A stretch of 64,000 bases of DNA from Laetiporus sulphureus 93-53. Lineage: Eukaryota; Basidiomycota; Agaricomycetes; Polyporales; Laetiporaceae. The first letter of the stretch is position 1, and every line of letters starts with the position of its first letter. Both the position numbers and the translations under genes were made by a program. The DNA lies in assembly GCF_001632365.1 (NCBI RefSeq), contig NW_024468531.1, positions 98,404-162,403 on the forward strand, given 5' to 3'. Positions 35,006-47,569 of the stretch are shown here, one piece after another. A model generated the notes under the pieces. It did no database searches. It was not told where the DNA came from and saw nothing but the letters and a program-made list of their open reading frames with translations.

Positions 35006-35713
35006 ATGTCCTTTTCCGATTTCTCGCCCATGCGCAACGGCAATAGCAATGGAGTCAATGGAAATGACTCCTCTTCCTCTCGCTCCTCCTCTCCCTCAGA
35101 CGCACCGGCAGATATCCCACATTCGTCTATAAGAGGCCATGCACCACCGCCACGCTTGCGCGTCCTCCTCCTCCTCGACGTCCAGGTCGCGCCACTCTCC
35201 GATCCGCCACTCGGCGTACCGTCCGCGCGTACTGTCGGCCCGAATATCGCCAAGGTACTCGCCACCGCGCGCGCCTCCCCACCCGCGTCGCGCCCGCGCA
35301 TCGTCCATGTCCGCAATGCCGGTCATTCGGGCGAGCCCGATGAGCCTCACACGCCTGGTTGGCAACTCGTGCACATGCCACATCTAAATGAGCCTGTCCT
35401 CGACAAGCGCAAAAACAATGCCTTCGCCGGCACTGCCCTCGCTGAGCATGTCCCACCCGACGCGGAGCTCGTCGTAGTTGGTCTGCAAAGCGACTTCTGT
35501 GTCCGGGCAACATGCAGCGCCGCCCTTGGACGCGGGAACGAGGTCCTGCTCATCAGAGGCGCTCATGCGACGTACGACCGCGTAGAGTTCTGGGACGGCG
35601 GTACCAACACACCTGCTGCGCGCGTAGAGTCCGAGATTGAAGAGGAGCTTGAGGAGGCTGGCGTTGTTATTCTTGAGATGAAGGATTTGCCCAAACTATT
35701 CTCTGACCATTGA
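35006..35713 (+). CDS. Isochorismatase-like cysteine hydrolase
   Basis: This single-exon gene encodes 235 aa. The start ATG 35006 (MSFSDFSPMRN) follows a CT-rich leader. An upstream in-frame extension to 34844 exists but has low-complexity content. The first ~48 residues are Ser/Asn-rich and disordered. The Rossmann-like core begins at LRVLLLLDVQ with catalytic Asp58. The Lys of the triad is in VLDKRKNNAF (Lys134), and the nucleophile Cys165 is in VGLQSDFCVRATC. HVRNAGHSGEPDEPHTPGWQ and the HATYD block after the Cys are also family-like. Family members hydrolyse amide or ether bonds of small molecules such as nicotinamide or isochorismate. The substrate cannot be told from sequence. All three catalytic residues are present. 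Confidence 0.9.
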   Translation: MSFSDFSPMRNGNSNGVNGNDSSSSRSSSPSDAPADIPHSSIRGHAPPPRLRVLLLLDVQVAPLSDPPLGVPSARTVGPNIAKVLATARASPPASRPRIVHVRNAGHSGEPDEPHTPGWQLVHMPHLNEPVLDKRKNNAFAGTALAEHVPPDAELVVVGLQSDFCVRATCSAALGRGNEVLLIRGAHATYDRVEFWDGGTNTPAARVESEIEEELEEAGVVILEMKDLPKLFSDH

Positions 35714-37439
35714 CGCTGGCAGACCGCGACGAGCGGACGAGTACACGCGCAGAGGACGCCTTGAGAGCCCAAAAGAGCGCAGGACCAGAGAAAGGACGTT
35801 GGTAATGAGAGACGAGGCAGACAGATAGGATATCGGAGGCAGAGGCATAAACATTGTGTGAGACGGTCGACGGGTTACGGTTAGATTTCTTTTGGGGGGT
35901 GAGCATTACTCCATATATTGCATGCAGACCGACACGGACAAACGTTGGGCTGGTTTCTCTTTTACTCACCTCATTGTACGTCATCACATCCCCCCTCTCC
36001 CACGACATAGTAGAATGACCTGAAATACGACTTGAATGCGCATCGATTACGATACATTTCTATTGCTTTCCCTGTTTGTTTCGAATTCGATATGGTGCAG
36101 GTTGTGACTCACAAGATTGGGCCCTCAAGGCGTGGGCCCTAATGTAGACGTATCGGTGTAGATCAATGGTAATCTGTCTAGTTGGTTCTGCCCGCCATCT
36201 GTTGGGCGATCAACGGCACAAGCAGAAAGCATTTGAACGGATACCAGGGAAGGGTATTGCAAGAGCACAAGCACGCTGACAAAAGATTGCATATGGGCGT
36301 AAGACTGAGCCACGCATTACTGCGAGGCGGAAGGGTCAGCTTGCGCTGCAAGCGAGAAAAGGGCGTACCAGGGTACCAGATGCAATGTGCATATGCGCTT
36401 TATATATACGCCTATTCATTCGATTGCACGAAGCCGCAGACAGCTATCTTTGTCTCAGGCATGCCCACATGGAAGCTTCCCTACCCGTTTGCACCTCAGA
36501 AGCGCGTTGGACGTCTTGCGTGCGTGCTTCTGCTGAGAGGGGTGCGGATCCTCGGATGTTCATGTGAGGCACCTGTATGCGCGAGTTTTGCATGAGGGAA
36601 GAGGCAGGGCAAAAGGGTATGGTCGCGCGTCATTTGCCTCGCATCTGTCACTTAACGTGTACGATGGGTAATACGGACTCCTGGCGAACATGACACATGC
36701 GAGTTCAGAGGACGGGATTTTTTGCCGTGTGGGTGAATGATCTTGAGGAACTGGCAGAGAAAGGACGTATGCACATCGGTGGACTCGGCAAGCCAATTTG
36801 AGAGACATGCGATCTCGCGTGGTGGGCTAGGGCGGCCTTGTCGTAAGGGTTCGAAGACGTAAAGTGAGCGGGCGTGAGGCAGGATCTTCTGCACAACTTC
36901 CACGGCACACCCGCATCGGAAGCGTGGAAATCGCAATAATTGAACTTCCCAGAGAAGGGCACTGACTTCTGATACCACACGACGCGTTCATTCGCGGCCA
37001 TATCCTCTCCACCTCTGCCTCGATGTCATGGCTAGGGCTCGTGTTTTGGACACAAATAGAGACGATGAGCAGGATGTTCGCGTGTGCCATATAGAGAGCG
37101 CTGGACATTGACCGGATGTGACTTCGCTGTCGTCGCCAGCAGCCAGCACAAGTACAGGAAGAGGGAGACTGGGAAGTGGGCGGTTGAGAGAAGAAAGAGA
37201 AAGACGGCTCAGCTTATCGATGGATGAAAGCAACTCGGCGATGGGGAAATCGACGACTGAGTGGCCGCGGAGTGTGGAACGGCTGCTCGTCCCGTATTGA
37301 CCCGCGCCGCTGCGACAGCTGCCAAGGCTTGAGAGTGCAGATTCCGGCGGATTGGCGGGTTTTGACCAGGATTTCCGTTTGATCAGGATTTGGCTTTCAG
37401 TGAAGATAAGCAAGCGCGAAGTGCGTCTTGGAGGACTAA
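35714..37439. other. Intergenic region with unplaced frames
   Basis: The minus strand between 37413 and 36650 has several overlapping frames, one reading DFPIAELLSSIDKLSRLSLS and another NILLIVSICVQNTSPSHDI. They might be exons of one gene, but I could not join them with consistent phase or recognise a family. The rest is noncoding. Confidence 0.3.
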
Positions 37440-38640
37440 GAGGTTTGTAGGGAATACTAATAGTTCACCCTCAAACTTTACACAAGTCACTCAGTGCTGT
37501 CTGTGGTGTTCGGAAGCCTTTGAAGAGCCGCATGGATGACTTTGTGCCTGACTTTCAGTGATCCTGCTAGATTATTGTAGGCCTGATGAGAATTAGCTCA
37601 GTGAGCTCAGTGAGAAGACATGGAGGATTGCAGGAATTTATTTGAAGATTGATTGATTATATTGTGCATCTACCAGAGCTGTTTGAAGACTTTATGTCAG
37701 AAGCATGCTATTGCACAGGTAAGTTGCACAAGGCTTATGCAAATTGCCATCAGGCTAATCCTAGCTAAGCTACCAAAGTTCATACTGATGTGCAAACATA
37801 CCCATAATCCTTGTGGCTTTGCAATCTAGCTACGAATAAGCTCGTTAGTGAAGCATCTCCTGATATGGATATACTATTGCCATTTGTAGGTAACACCCCA
37901 TCATTCTCCTCTAAATGACCCGCCGAAAACCAAATGCTCACAGCTTTTCATTGGTAAAAAAAAAAGCCATTAAGGCATCAATGCATCATGGATTGGCCCT
38001 CCCTAAGCAAAGATAGTGGATAGCCACAGTGACCCTACATGACATTTCTGTGAAGCTATCATTATATCTTTGATAGGTCGGTGGTAGCTATAACCCTGTA
38101 GACTACCCAGATGCCCTTGAACGGTTCAGAGATCTTTCTGCAAGACAGCCTGATATCAATTTCATGGTGGCGCACAAGGCTATGCTGGTTTTGTCAAAGT
38201 AAACTGAAGTACATCAACATATGAAAATGTCCAGAAGGCCGCAACGATACCTTTGTAGAAATCCGGTGGCACCGGAATCTGCATCGTAGTGTACTCGTAC
38301 ACGTAGCTAGCGCATCACGTCACATCTGTTTCTTTTCGTCTTGCCTCCCGAATTATTGACTTGTATTATATTAGCAAGGGAACTCGCCTTCAAGGATCCG
38401 CATGCAGCATTTTGATCAAATAAATAAGACTACTGGCACCCATTTCAAGTTACTGTCACCCGAGAGCCTGAACTGAATGGTGCAGTCTCCCCTGAAGATT
38501 CGATGATTCGGGTATTTAGTTTAGTTGTCCAGGGTTTATTGTAGCCACAAGTTTTAGGACAGCATCAGAGAAGTTGGTCAAGCACGTTGTTCACGGGTGA
38601 ACGGGTATGTAGTAAAAAGCACTAATGGGTAACAATCTAG
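37440..38640. other. AT-rich, ORF-poor island
   Basis: No frame of 60 codons exists on either strand for about 1.2 kb, while the flanks are GC-richer and full of chance frames. The plus strand near 38105-38204 has a short coding-like stretch, DYPDALERFRDLSARQPDIN, ending in LVLSK and a stop. It may be a fossil of a transposon protein. No terminal repeats were found by eye. Confidence 0.5.
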
Positions 38641-38672
38641 TCAACGATGCAAGAGCACAGCACGGAGAGTGA

Positions 38673-39934
38673 TCACGCATCGTCGATGATGGCAGGAATG
38701 TAGAATGTTAGGACACCGCCTGCGTCGGCTATCTCGCCGATATAGACATAAAGGATGATACAATGTCCTTGGCATATGCCTGAAATGCAAAATGAGCCCA
38801 TTGTGCCAACGCAGTACTGGGGAAGCTAATAGATTGCATACAGGCAATTGTCGTCGTAGATACGATATGGCTGCCCAAGAACTTTGATAAGCTCTTGAGC
38901 GACACTACCACACCGTACATGCGTGTAGGGTCTCGTCTCTCCGCATCGTCATCTGCAAAGGACGATCTTGGATCCTGACTGCTTCCGTCTTGTGCTGTAG
39001 GAAATGTTGTTGCAGATTTCATCAAACACAACACAAAATTTCGGAGCTGCACTCACTCATCTTCGGGTTCGTCAGGTTCTTCCACGAGACATCAACGCGT
39101 GCATTGTCTGTGTGGGCACATAACTGCAAGCAACCAGACCCGCTCGCACGCATTGCAATGACGTCTGCAGCGAGAGGGCGCATACGTTCAACCACCGTGC
39201 GTAGCTTTGCTAAGGGCGGGAGCAGAATGTGAACCTGAGATACGGGGAACGACGTAGGGAGCTCAGCCATTTCGTACCAGAACCAACACGCACCTCAGGC
39301 TCGGGGCACATTGGCTCTTTCAGTCTGGCGGTATCCTGTGGTTTCATAACCTCTATTCGCACATCGTGTGCCACACGTATCCGCTTGTCCAACCGCGTTC
39401 TGCCGCTGATCTCGAAACTCAACACCGCCTGGTCGTTCTTCTTCGCCAACCTTCGTTGCTAATCAGAACTTTTATCCTTCGTGCTTGAGCGGCAACATAC
39501 TTCATGACAACCTCGCTATCTGACGCGAACGACGTACTTGCGGGCGATGACGCAGACCGTAGTGCAGACGACAGGGCTTCCGTGGAGAGATTAAGACTAA
39601 TCTCATTATTCGCATTCGACTGTATGCGGTAGTCCGTGAAAAGAGAGGGCACCTTGATCTGTCTGCAGATGCAATCCGGATAGTCATCAGCTTGTCTTCC
39701 GCACATACGCTTTTGATACCGGTACACGTACGACCAAACTTGAATACTGCCCTCGCTTGCATCACTATTGCAGATGATATGCATCTCATTCTCCGTAAAC
39801 TTGATGATGCATCGCTTCTGCAGCCTCTCTATGGTTTGTGCGATCCCTAAGGCGGGTCAGCTTGCTTCGGGGAGGCCGCGCTTGTTCTCACTGTAGAACG
39901 TGGTCACATTCTCTATGTTGGCCCGAAAGCGCAT
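38673..39934 (-). CDS. HUS1: Checkpoint clamp subunit Hus1
   Basis: Hus1 is one arm of the Rad9-Rad1-Hus1 ring, loaded at damaged DNA to activate the ATR checkpoint kinase. The start is ATG 39934-39932. The first exon gives MRFRANIENVTTFY, and the next joins as GIAQTIERLQKRCIIKFTEN and EMHIICNS, the hallmark Hus1 N-terminus. Later exons give IQSNANNEISLNLSTEALSS and ARRIKVLISN, then VLSFEISGRTRL and RVAHDVRIEVMKPQD. Next come FPVSQVHILLPPLAKLRTVV and LGSHIVSTTTIAC. The last exon reads HCIILYVYIGEIADAGGVLT and FYIPAIIDDA, with stop at 38675-38673. These follow the PCNA-like two-lobed fold and the conserved C-terminal FYIP strand. At least five introns are present, with no lesions. Confidence 0.95.
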
Positions 39935-40349
39935 AGCACCGTGTCCCCTAGTTTTCGACGAACTATTGAACTATCTCAGCACTGAAAAATGGGGCAGCAA
40001 GTTCAGGTCGCCTAGCATCAGGTAGTGGTGTGGCGTCCAAAGCAAGTCCAAATACGAGCGTGTCGGGATCGCATACGCGGTCACATGCTCTACAGCATCG
40101 CGGCAGGCTTTAAGCCACATCGTTCGAAGTCCACTAAGCCAGCGTCCGCATGTTGCAGTTCGAGTCTGTCCAGCACTGGCTGCCCGGTGGACGATAGTGA
40201 CGCCGCTGACTGATGAGGCTCAACATGCCATCTACTCAAGAAGACACGTTGCGCAGCAAGATGGAACTAACTTGATACGGTACAACACAGATAGCAACGA
40301 CATATATGACCAATGGAGTCCCTGTATCAAACGCGTTCGCAATGCTATT
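39935..40349. other. Spacer HUS1 - ERV41
   Basis: About 415 bp lie between two tandem minus-strand genes. It holds the HUS1 5' region and the ERV41 3' end. No coding evidence. Confidence 0.4.
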
Positions 40350-42460
40350 TCAATCAGCTTTCCCCTTGCTAATGCTTTCCTTGGTCGAATGCCCCAGCCC
40401 ACTCTCTCTCCTCGGAGGATGAGATGGCAGGGCCTGCTGTGTGGCAAACGTTGACGCTTCAGGTATAGGCGAGCTGGGGAATGCAGAGCCAGCTTCATTC
40501 GCAGGGTTCGGCGTCGGAGGGAAGTGCGTGTAGAAGCCATTTCCAGCTGACCCTGGCGTAGGCGGCACGGACGGCCCACCAGCGTATGGTGATCCCGCAG
40601 TCGCAGCCGTCGGAAAGGGCAACCCTGTGGTGGAAAAGGCCGAGGTGCGTGGTGAAGGGCCAAACGAAGGAGACGATATTCCTAAGCCCAGACCGGAGGC
40701 ATTTCGACGGTGAGGAGGTGGAGCACTCGGATGCGGGCTTGAGACGGAAGGGCTGTAAGGCGACGACGGGTACCCTGCCGAAGTCGGGAATCCAGCGGTG
40801 ACAGGAGTTCCTGCATAACTTCCATAAGGGGTACCGCCCTCTACAGTCCAGCCCGATCCTTGTCTGACAGCTCTCCCACTGTTCGAGCCTGGACGCAACC
40901 GCAGGTCGGCGCTTCCAAATCGTTTACGGATACCGACACCAATGCCACTTGCTTCCGCTGCGACGATGCCTTGCGTCCTGTCCACACCGGAGACGGCCTC
41001 CACGGCACGAGTCGTGATACGAACTGCATACCCCATGCAGACGAATATGCCACCGACGACGCCGAAACATCTGTCGAAGTGTTAACGTCACCGTCCACGA
41101 AGCGCATCTCACACACGAACCTGATCAGTAACTGTACGAGAGTGGTCGTCCGCTGATGGATTGTCAGGCTGAGCGGTTCCATATCAAATTTGAAGAAAAT
41201 GCCCGGAGTGCCGTGATGGCTAGCCAGCTTGCGGGTATAGTGCGTCACGCTATACTGATGAGTATGCAATGGCGCGGACCGCGGCGCAATGTATGTTGTC
41301 GGGACGACATGGAGATAGTACTGATATGCCACGAATGCTGAGGAAATGAACAAGACGTCGGTTCTCCGCTGAGCGAAAAAGGATGGCTGCGGCTTACGAT
41401 CATGCGTCAACTCAAAGGAGTCGTCGAGAGGCTGAGTAATGTCGGGGAAATAGGGCCCAAACGAGAACTCAGTGATAACGTGGGAGAGATTCATGACTGA
41501 TCAGATGCATGAGCAAGGGCTATCCAGAACAAGGGCGGACGCACGGTGATGGTCGACATGATCTCGGCTCGTGTACCCATGTCCGACTGTGGTTATATGC
41601 AGATTCGCTAAACAGACTGGTTAACACGGTTAAACATGCATGCGCTAGTTACGTACCGGTAACCTTCTTCGCGGTGATGGTGCCATAGATCCTACATGCG
41701 CTTCCGTCTTTTTGATAATTATAGGTCGGTCGATATTGGTTACTGTTTCGCCGAAAGAGCATTGAGAAGAAGCCGCGGGACTTGCGTGACTGAGCGACGG
41801 CCTGCTGAGCAGACAGCGCCGCAGCATGCTCCTTCAAAGACGTTGCTTGCCCAATGTCGAATTTCGTACCATCCCGACGAAACCCGCGACTCAAATATAG
41901 CCTGTCGCCAACAGCATCACGTAAATCGACGCTCAAGACTAAATTTGACACGTTAGCTATTGATCACATGCCAAAAGCATACAAGAAGGTATTCGAGACA
42001 ATGCAGAGCAATCAAACGCACGGTGTTGGCGACGACGCACGTCGGTGCAACGTCCGGCAGCCGAAGTCACAAGCGACATGATAGCGGAAATAATTCCATG
42101 AACAGCGGAAAGCATTCATCCAAAGCGTACGAATGCGAGGATGCGAGACTTGCGAGACTTACATCGACATGGCATGTTGACGACGAGATCCACATTAATA
42201 TTCAAGTCATTTGCGCTGTCCGTATCGACGCTGAACTCGTAATCAGGCCAGCCCCAGATATACTCTCCAAGATCATTCAGAATGAGCAGGAAGGCCACGA
42301 TCGCCACGAAAAGAGTGAGAAATCCCCGAGACTCTGAGCGCGTCTTGTACGTGGAAGGCACCTTGGGGAAAGCGTCGAACTGAGCAAGCGGGGCGGGCAC
42401 AATCTCATCCAGCTTGTCAAGAAGAGTAGGCGAGCCCGACCGTTCTAGTTCTTCAGCCAT
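40350..42460 (-). CDS. ERV41: ER-derived COPII vesicle protein Erv41
   Basis: Erv41 is a membrane cargo receptor that cycles between ER and Golgi with Erv46. The start is ATG 42460 (MAEELERSGSPTLL). Exon 1 has FDAFPKVPSTYKTRSESRGF and the first membrane helix FVAIVAFLLILNDLGEYIWG, then DLNINVDLVVNMPC. The next exon continues LVLSVDLRDAVGDRLYLSRG. After a microexon with HITTVGHGY comes NLSHVITEFSFGPYFPDITQ plus PLDDSFE. YYLHVVPTTYIAPRS and HYTRKLASHHGTPGIFFKFD follow, then IHQRTTTLVQLLIRF, the second membrane helix and GYAVRITTRAVEAVSG. The tail after this is ~190 residues of Ser/Pro/Gly-rich disorder, longer than in yeast Erv41. Both membrane segments and the lumenal domain blocks are intact. 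Confidence 0.93.
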
Positions 42461-42820
42461 TTTGCAAAGGCCTGCTTTGACGATGGCTAGCCTGCCAGCA
42501 CGACGAAATGGAGAATGTGCAGACGTCCAGTGGCGGCGTTTGAGCAGACGTGTTCCAATGAGGTCACGTGGTTGCCGCTTTCATGAAACGTCGGACTGTT
42601 TGGGGACCAGAGTGCTTATCGCAGTTCAACCTCAGTGTACGGCCTACATTCAACTCGACTGGCCTCTGTCTGTAGCGACTTTCTGGCTCCACTTAGGGCT
42701 CAATTTTCTGCACGGCAACTGTATATCGTTTCTGTTATCGACGACGATCGTCATCTGTGCTTGAGTCAGCAGCGATATTGTGTTGTGGTCGCATAATTTG
42801 CTTCAATTGAGATCCTTTTA
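42461..42820. promoter_or_regulatory. Divergent intergenic region, ERV41 / RING gene
   Basis: A 360-bp spacer separates the two start codons. It presumably holds both promoters. No motif is called. Confidence 0.55.
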
Positions 42821-44193
42821 ATGGTAAGTCAGACCAGTGTACAAGCCTGCAACGACTCAACAGTTCTTTTTCAAGGCCCGTCCTCGCCGTGACCAAATGC
42901 AAGAAGATATCGATCAAGTTCACGAGCTCATGAGCTCATCGTCAGGCGTCCCCCTTCCTACGCCCACCACAGTATCATCCAGGTCTCCCCAGTCTCTCCG
43001 GGCGAGACCACGGTATACTTTCTCTTCTGCACCCGCCTCGGGCTCTGCTTCTAGCCCTCAGGCTAGCTCTTCATCTGTATCTCATGCCAGCAGAGCGACA
43101 CCAGATGTCACCTCAGAAGCCGATGAATCACTTGCGATGGGTGGAACAAATCCTCCTGCTTCTTTATCCACTGTCTCGGAAATAAATCGCAATGTTCACG
43201 GCGAATATAGGCGGAAGCAACGGAGACTGGGGCATAGTTCAAATGGCAGTGCGTGTCCCGATATCAATTCTGGTTCATCATTCAAGAGTCCCGCAGGCTA
43301 TGGCGGAGATGCCGAGACGGCTGAGACTGGAGACCTCAAAGTTCGATCCGGACACTTACCGCACATTAACCCGCTTGCCGCTGGTGTGTCAACACACGGA
43401 GCCAGTTTTACCATTTCACAGGACGCGCGGAGCATGCACACTGCGTCGACAGATGCAGTGTCAGCAGACTTAATACGATGCCTGAGTCCCTTAGTGGCTG
43501 AGGAGACGCCGATTGCTGGGCCCAGCCGGATTGAGGCTCACTACGAAGGACAGCAGGCAGAATCCAGTACTGTGACTCAGCATCATAGCGGCACAATCGA
43601 TGCAGTCCTCATGCCGGAGAAGATAGGCTCAGGAGGCCATTCTGTGATGATTCCCTCAACTTCAGTAGGCGGGCCTATGGGAAGAGACGAAATCCCGCAG
43701 GCTGGTCTAAGTGTCTCCCATCCATCTTCGTCGAAGCGCAAGCGGGAGGCGACCATAGATACCCGAGAACAGACGCCTTCACAGGCGAATGAGCCTTTAT
43801 CAGCATATACGTGCCCCATCTGCTTCTCTCCGCCGACGAATGCGACTGTCACTCCGTGCGGGCATATCTGCTGTGGGGACTGCCTCTTCACGGCTGTGAA
43901 GACGTCCATGCAACGTGCAACATTCTCTGGGCCGATGGGGGAACGGCTAGTCGCGCGGTAAGTTCATCTGGTGTCTGATGCTTTGCTTCCGCTGATGCTG
44001 TTCTGTACGACCTTGGGCGTTGCGACTGCATGTGATGAATCCCGATGGATGAATCACCCTTGTCGCCCATAAACTGCTCCGTCGACATCGGTTCTCCTGC
44101 AGCTGTCCCGTCTGTCGTGCTCCAATTGCGGGCTGGGATGGAAAGGGTGGTGGTGTAGTGGGGCTTAGGCCAAAAATGGTCTACAGTCTGTGA
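42821..44193 (+). CDS. RING-finger protein, probable E3 ubiquitin ligase (Slx8/Rnf4-like layout)
   Basis: The likely start is ATG 42821-42823, directly followed by a GTAAGT donor. A 40-nt intron (42824-42863) leads into FFFKARPRRDQMQEDIDQV. If that is wrong, translation starts at ATG 42896. The first ~320 residues are Ser/Thr-rich and disordered. The C-terminus carries a C3HC4 RING: YTCPICFSPPTNATVTPCGH, ICCGDCLFTAV, then after the last intron (GTAAGT at 43958, acceptor 44102) CPVCRAPI, ending at TGA 44191-44193. Cysteine spacing is CX2CX11CXHX2CX2C..CX2C. Short-tail RINGs after a long disordered region resemble SUMO-targeted ligases such as Slx8. SUMO-interaction motifs are not obvious, so the substrate class is open. 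Confidence 0.82.
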
Positions 44194-47100
44194 GCCCGAA
44201 CTGCACGGCTTTATTAGACTTGATGGACGCGTGTCAATGTCGTGAATGGGCCATTATCTAGATTCGTTCCTTTTCGGAAGCTTGCCTCGTGACTGCGGAA
44301 AGACCCAAGAACATCAGTGGAACCTAGGTTGGGATGAACCTGTCAGTTCGTCAAAATTATCTAGCCCCCGTCGGCCCGACTCTCTGGCTGTCCTTGTATA
44401 GAGGGGCCCGCCTTTCAGGCAATATGAGCTCAAAGGTCATCCTTGCTTCGGGCAAAGGTCGCAATGCTAAGCTCCAGGACTGCCACATGGTGCTTGTCTT
44501 CTATGCTGAAAGTTGGGTCGGGTTTTCAAAGATGGCAGTTGATGCTGTCAAGTGGCATCTGCTTATGCGAACCATTCAACTTCCCGACAAAAGTTTAGTG
44601 GTCTTTCTCCGCCGCGTGTATCTGCAGAAGACAGAAGTTTGGTCCCTGTCACAAGTGGCCAAGCCGGAAAGATGAGACCTATATATGGCATTTCTATACC
44701 GACTTTGTTGAACAAATATGTAATTCGCAACACTATCCATCCGTGATTGGTGAGACTTTATCGCATTTGTGACAGCTTGTCTGACATTTGAGATCCGTGC
44801 AGATCAGTCATCGCATGGCACCGCGCGATTGAATTTTCGAACATCTCGTAAAGTCTGCTCCCAGGATTGTTGGGCTACTCGGAGCTGTTGACGTTCAGAT
44901 TCTTATGCGTCGATCGAGAGCTATCTCAGAGCTCAGACTCCTCGCAGAAGCACCTAACTCTAGGCACAAAGCGGATGCAACCGAAGTCGTACATTGTGGT
45001 CTCATGCGTGACGCTCAGGTACGAGTTGTCATTTGACATGGGCCGTTTACAAAATACATGTAATCGCGGACGGGGCTTCGTGATTGAAGGAAGAACTAAC
45101 CTAAGAAAGGCATTGACAAGTCTTCGATTGCACGGACAAGTGAGTTCCTGCCGGCAATCTTGGCAGTTCCGACGCTTACGCTCACGCGTCTTGTTGGGCA
45201 TTATCCCCGACTTCCCTGATGACCTCGTGTTGCACACCACTATCCAGCCATCCTACTCGATCCATCATTGACATAAAAGATATGCACAGCTTACTTAGTG
45301 CTCGGCCAAAGCTTCCCGACCGAACCATGGACCGACCCCTCCCCTTGTGCGCCTATGCAACCTCATTGTTCAGCTTAGCATGTGCAGTGCGAGTCCCGTT
45401 CTTCATGCGTTTGTATCAAGTGGATCCGCCGCTCTTCGAAGTATTGCGCTAGTTCGTTGCTGTCCATTGGCCTCATTCTCTTGGGGACCTCTTCTGGCCA
45501 CGTAATCTCCTGGATAACCGGAAGAAGGTGACAGAAATATCAAAGTCAATATCACACGGTGCTGTTTGCGGCCATGTATCGGCAGCACATATCGAAAACA
45601 GCCAGCCCTGGACCAAATGACCGCCACAGGCTTATCGTTCCCGCCCACATGAGCATTACGACATGATACGTCGGTCACCTTACCATGCAGCGACTGTTAT
45701 ACAATTGTCCGGTCCCGAATAAGCGACCTCATCACGTCGTGACCTCGGCTAGCGACGTGTATCCTCAATTACCTAATGATGCCATCTTCTCTGCCAAAAG
45801 CTCCTTCTCGACGCACAAAGCACCGTCACTGCTGTATGTCGGATGAAAACCCAGCCTCCCACTCACCGGCTGGCACGTTCCGCAGGCTTCAGGTTCCTGC
45901 ACCAAACATCATGCAAAGTTTAATCTCTGAACCTCTGTCGGTTTATTTTTTGCATCCACTGCGCGGGCACTGTTGGCGTCATGGTCTCTATTCGTACAGC
46001 GAGACAAGCACACGTTTGAGCTTCTGATTGCCCGCCAAGTACGGATGAACCTGCCGCAGACTCTAACCGCGGGGGATTAGGTCAGCTTCGATTTCCTTTG
46101 CGTCAGCTCATTTTGCAAGCCGCCTTCGATTCATTGTATTCAGAAGCTGCCGATGCTAGGCCGTGTCATGCGATTAAAGATGTCCCTTGGTCAATGTCCG
46201 GCCGCCGCTTTGAACATCAATGGACGACTGGCCGAATCGAGTTCAATCCGCTTGTCGTCTGTGTCTCTTTGATTTAGTGCCGTGATTATGTCCATGAATG
46301 CCGGTATATTTGTGCTATCATCCTGAATAATTCTACGTAATCATCCACTGAATGTCGCATCTTCGATCCGCAGTCCCTTCGCCACAGCCAACGTGCTGCC
46401 ACATGTGCAAGGAGTTTATCGGCCGCAAATATGTCGGAACATCGATGTGATCTTAGAGAGACCAGGTTTCCGTACGTGGTGCATGAACCTCGTGCTAGTG
46501 GTTCCGGGGCTGATAGATAATCAACGCAGGTGGAGGCACGTACGTTTCCTCCTGATGTGTTTGATGCGTGTCCGTCAGCGCTATATCTTGTCGTCAGCGA
46601 GATCAGCCAGTTTCTCTTTGGCGTCGGATGAATAGCCGCTGTATAGCAAAGATATCATGATGTGCAAGACTTGAAGCTGTGCCGCCGGGCCGGCCAAGGC
46701 TGTATAATTCGCCGGATTTTCTCGTCACATCATCGCGCTCGAGGCTTCCGACGGTACGATCATACGCGACATGCCGTTCTCTTGCTCCGTTACCATGCAA
46801 CTGAACAATCGGGATCACACTTCAGGGTCTTTTGATGTTTTTGTTGACCTCAGCTATAATCAGGGCGACGATGAGAGTCCAACACTTCAGTCAAGAAGTG
46901 TCGCGCTAGAAGTACGACGATGCTGTTCGCTGTCATAGAGAGAGGTTCCATTTATACTCATATCAAGGTGGCACCAGACTTCTGCGGCGGCATCAAACCC
47001 TCTACTGGTGAGTCCATCATTCCGGGAACTAGCTGTCACACTGATGCTGTGCATGCAACACCCATGCAGTGTGTGGATAGATGCCAACAGGATATGAAGA

Positions 47101-47569
47101 CATCATTTCGGCATGTTGCCAACCTGGGGCTCTCGGATCAGTTGCTACCCAGCGCATGCAAACCTTGACGAGCGACGAACCCACGACAGGCATCTTGAAA
47201 AGCCACCGATCCCAAAATTGACTTATAAGGCAGTTTTTGATGCTGTGAAAAATGCGGAGGCGATTTGATGTCGCGTTAATTCGAGTGCCAGCTGAAGCAC
47301 GTTCCCTCCCATTGATGCGGGAGCGTTTGGACAAATCCGTTCATGTACAGGTTGTCAAACTCTGAGCCATTACTATGACATTCCCTTGATTGATTGCTCA
47401 GCTGCTTCACGACTGGAACGGTGCAAGTGCGTGGGCTGTGCATTATCTCTTGTATTCAGAGTGCCGCAAAGAATCTCAGAGGCCCGCTTTTCTCCCACCG
47501 ACACAAAGCTGTTCATGCGGGCATCACCCGCGTAATCGTTCCATACGAAAGATAGTATAATCCCGCGGC
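44194..47569. other. 3.4-kb stretch without a supported gene
   Basis: This holds the 3' flank of the RING gene and the 5' flank of the orphan gene at 47570. A 113-codon frame at 44334-44675 (plus) has an ATG but no domain or splice context. The rest is short frames. I see no terminal repeats, tRNA or array. Confidence 0.35.

Noticed and set aside
44334..44675. 113-codon plus frame after the RING gene
   Set aside because: No recognisable domain, no homologous pattern and no promoter or splice context.
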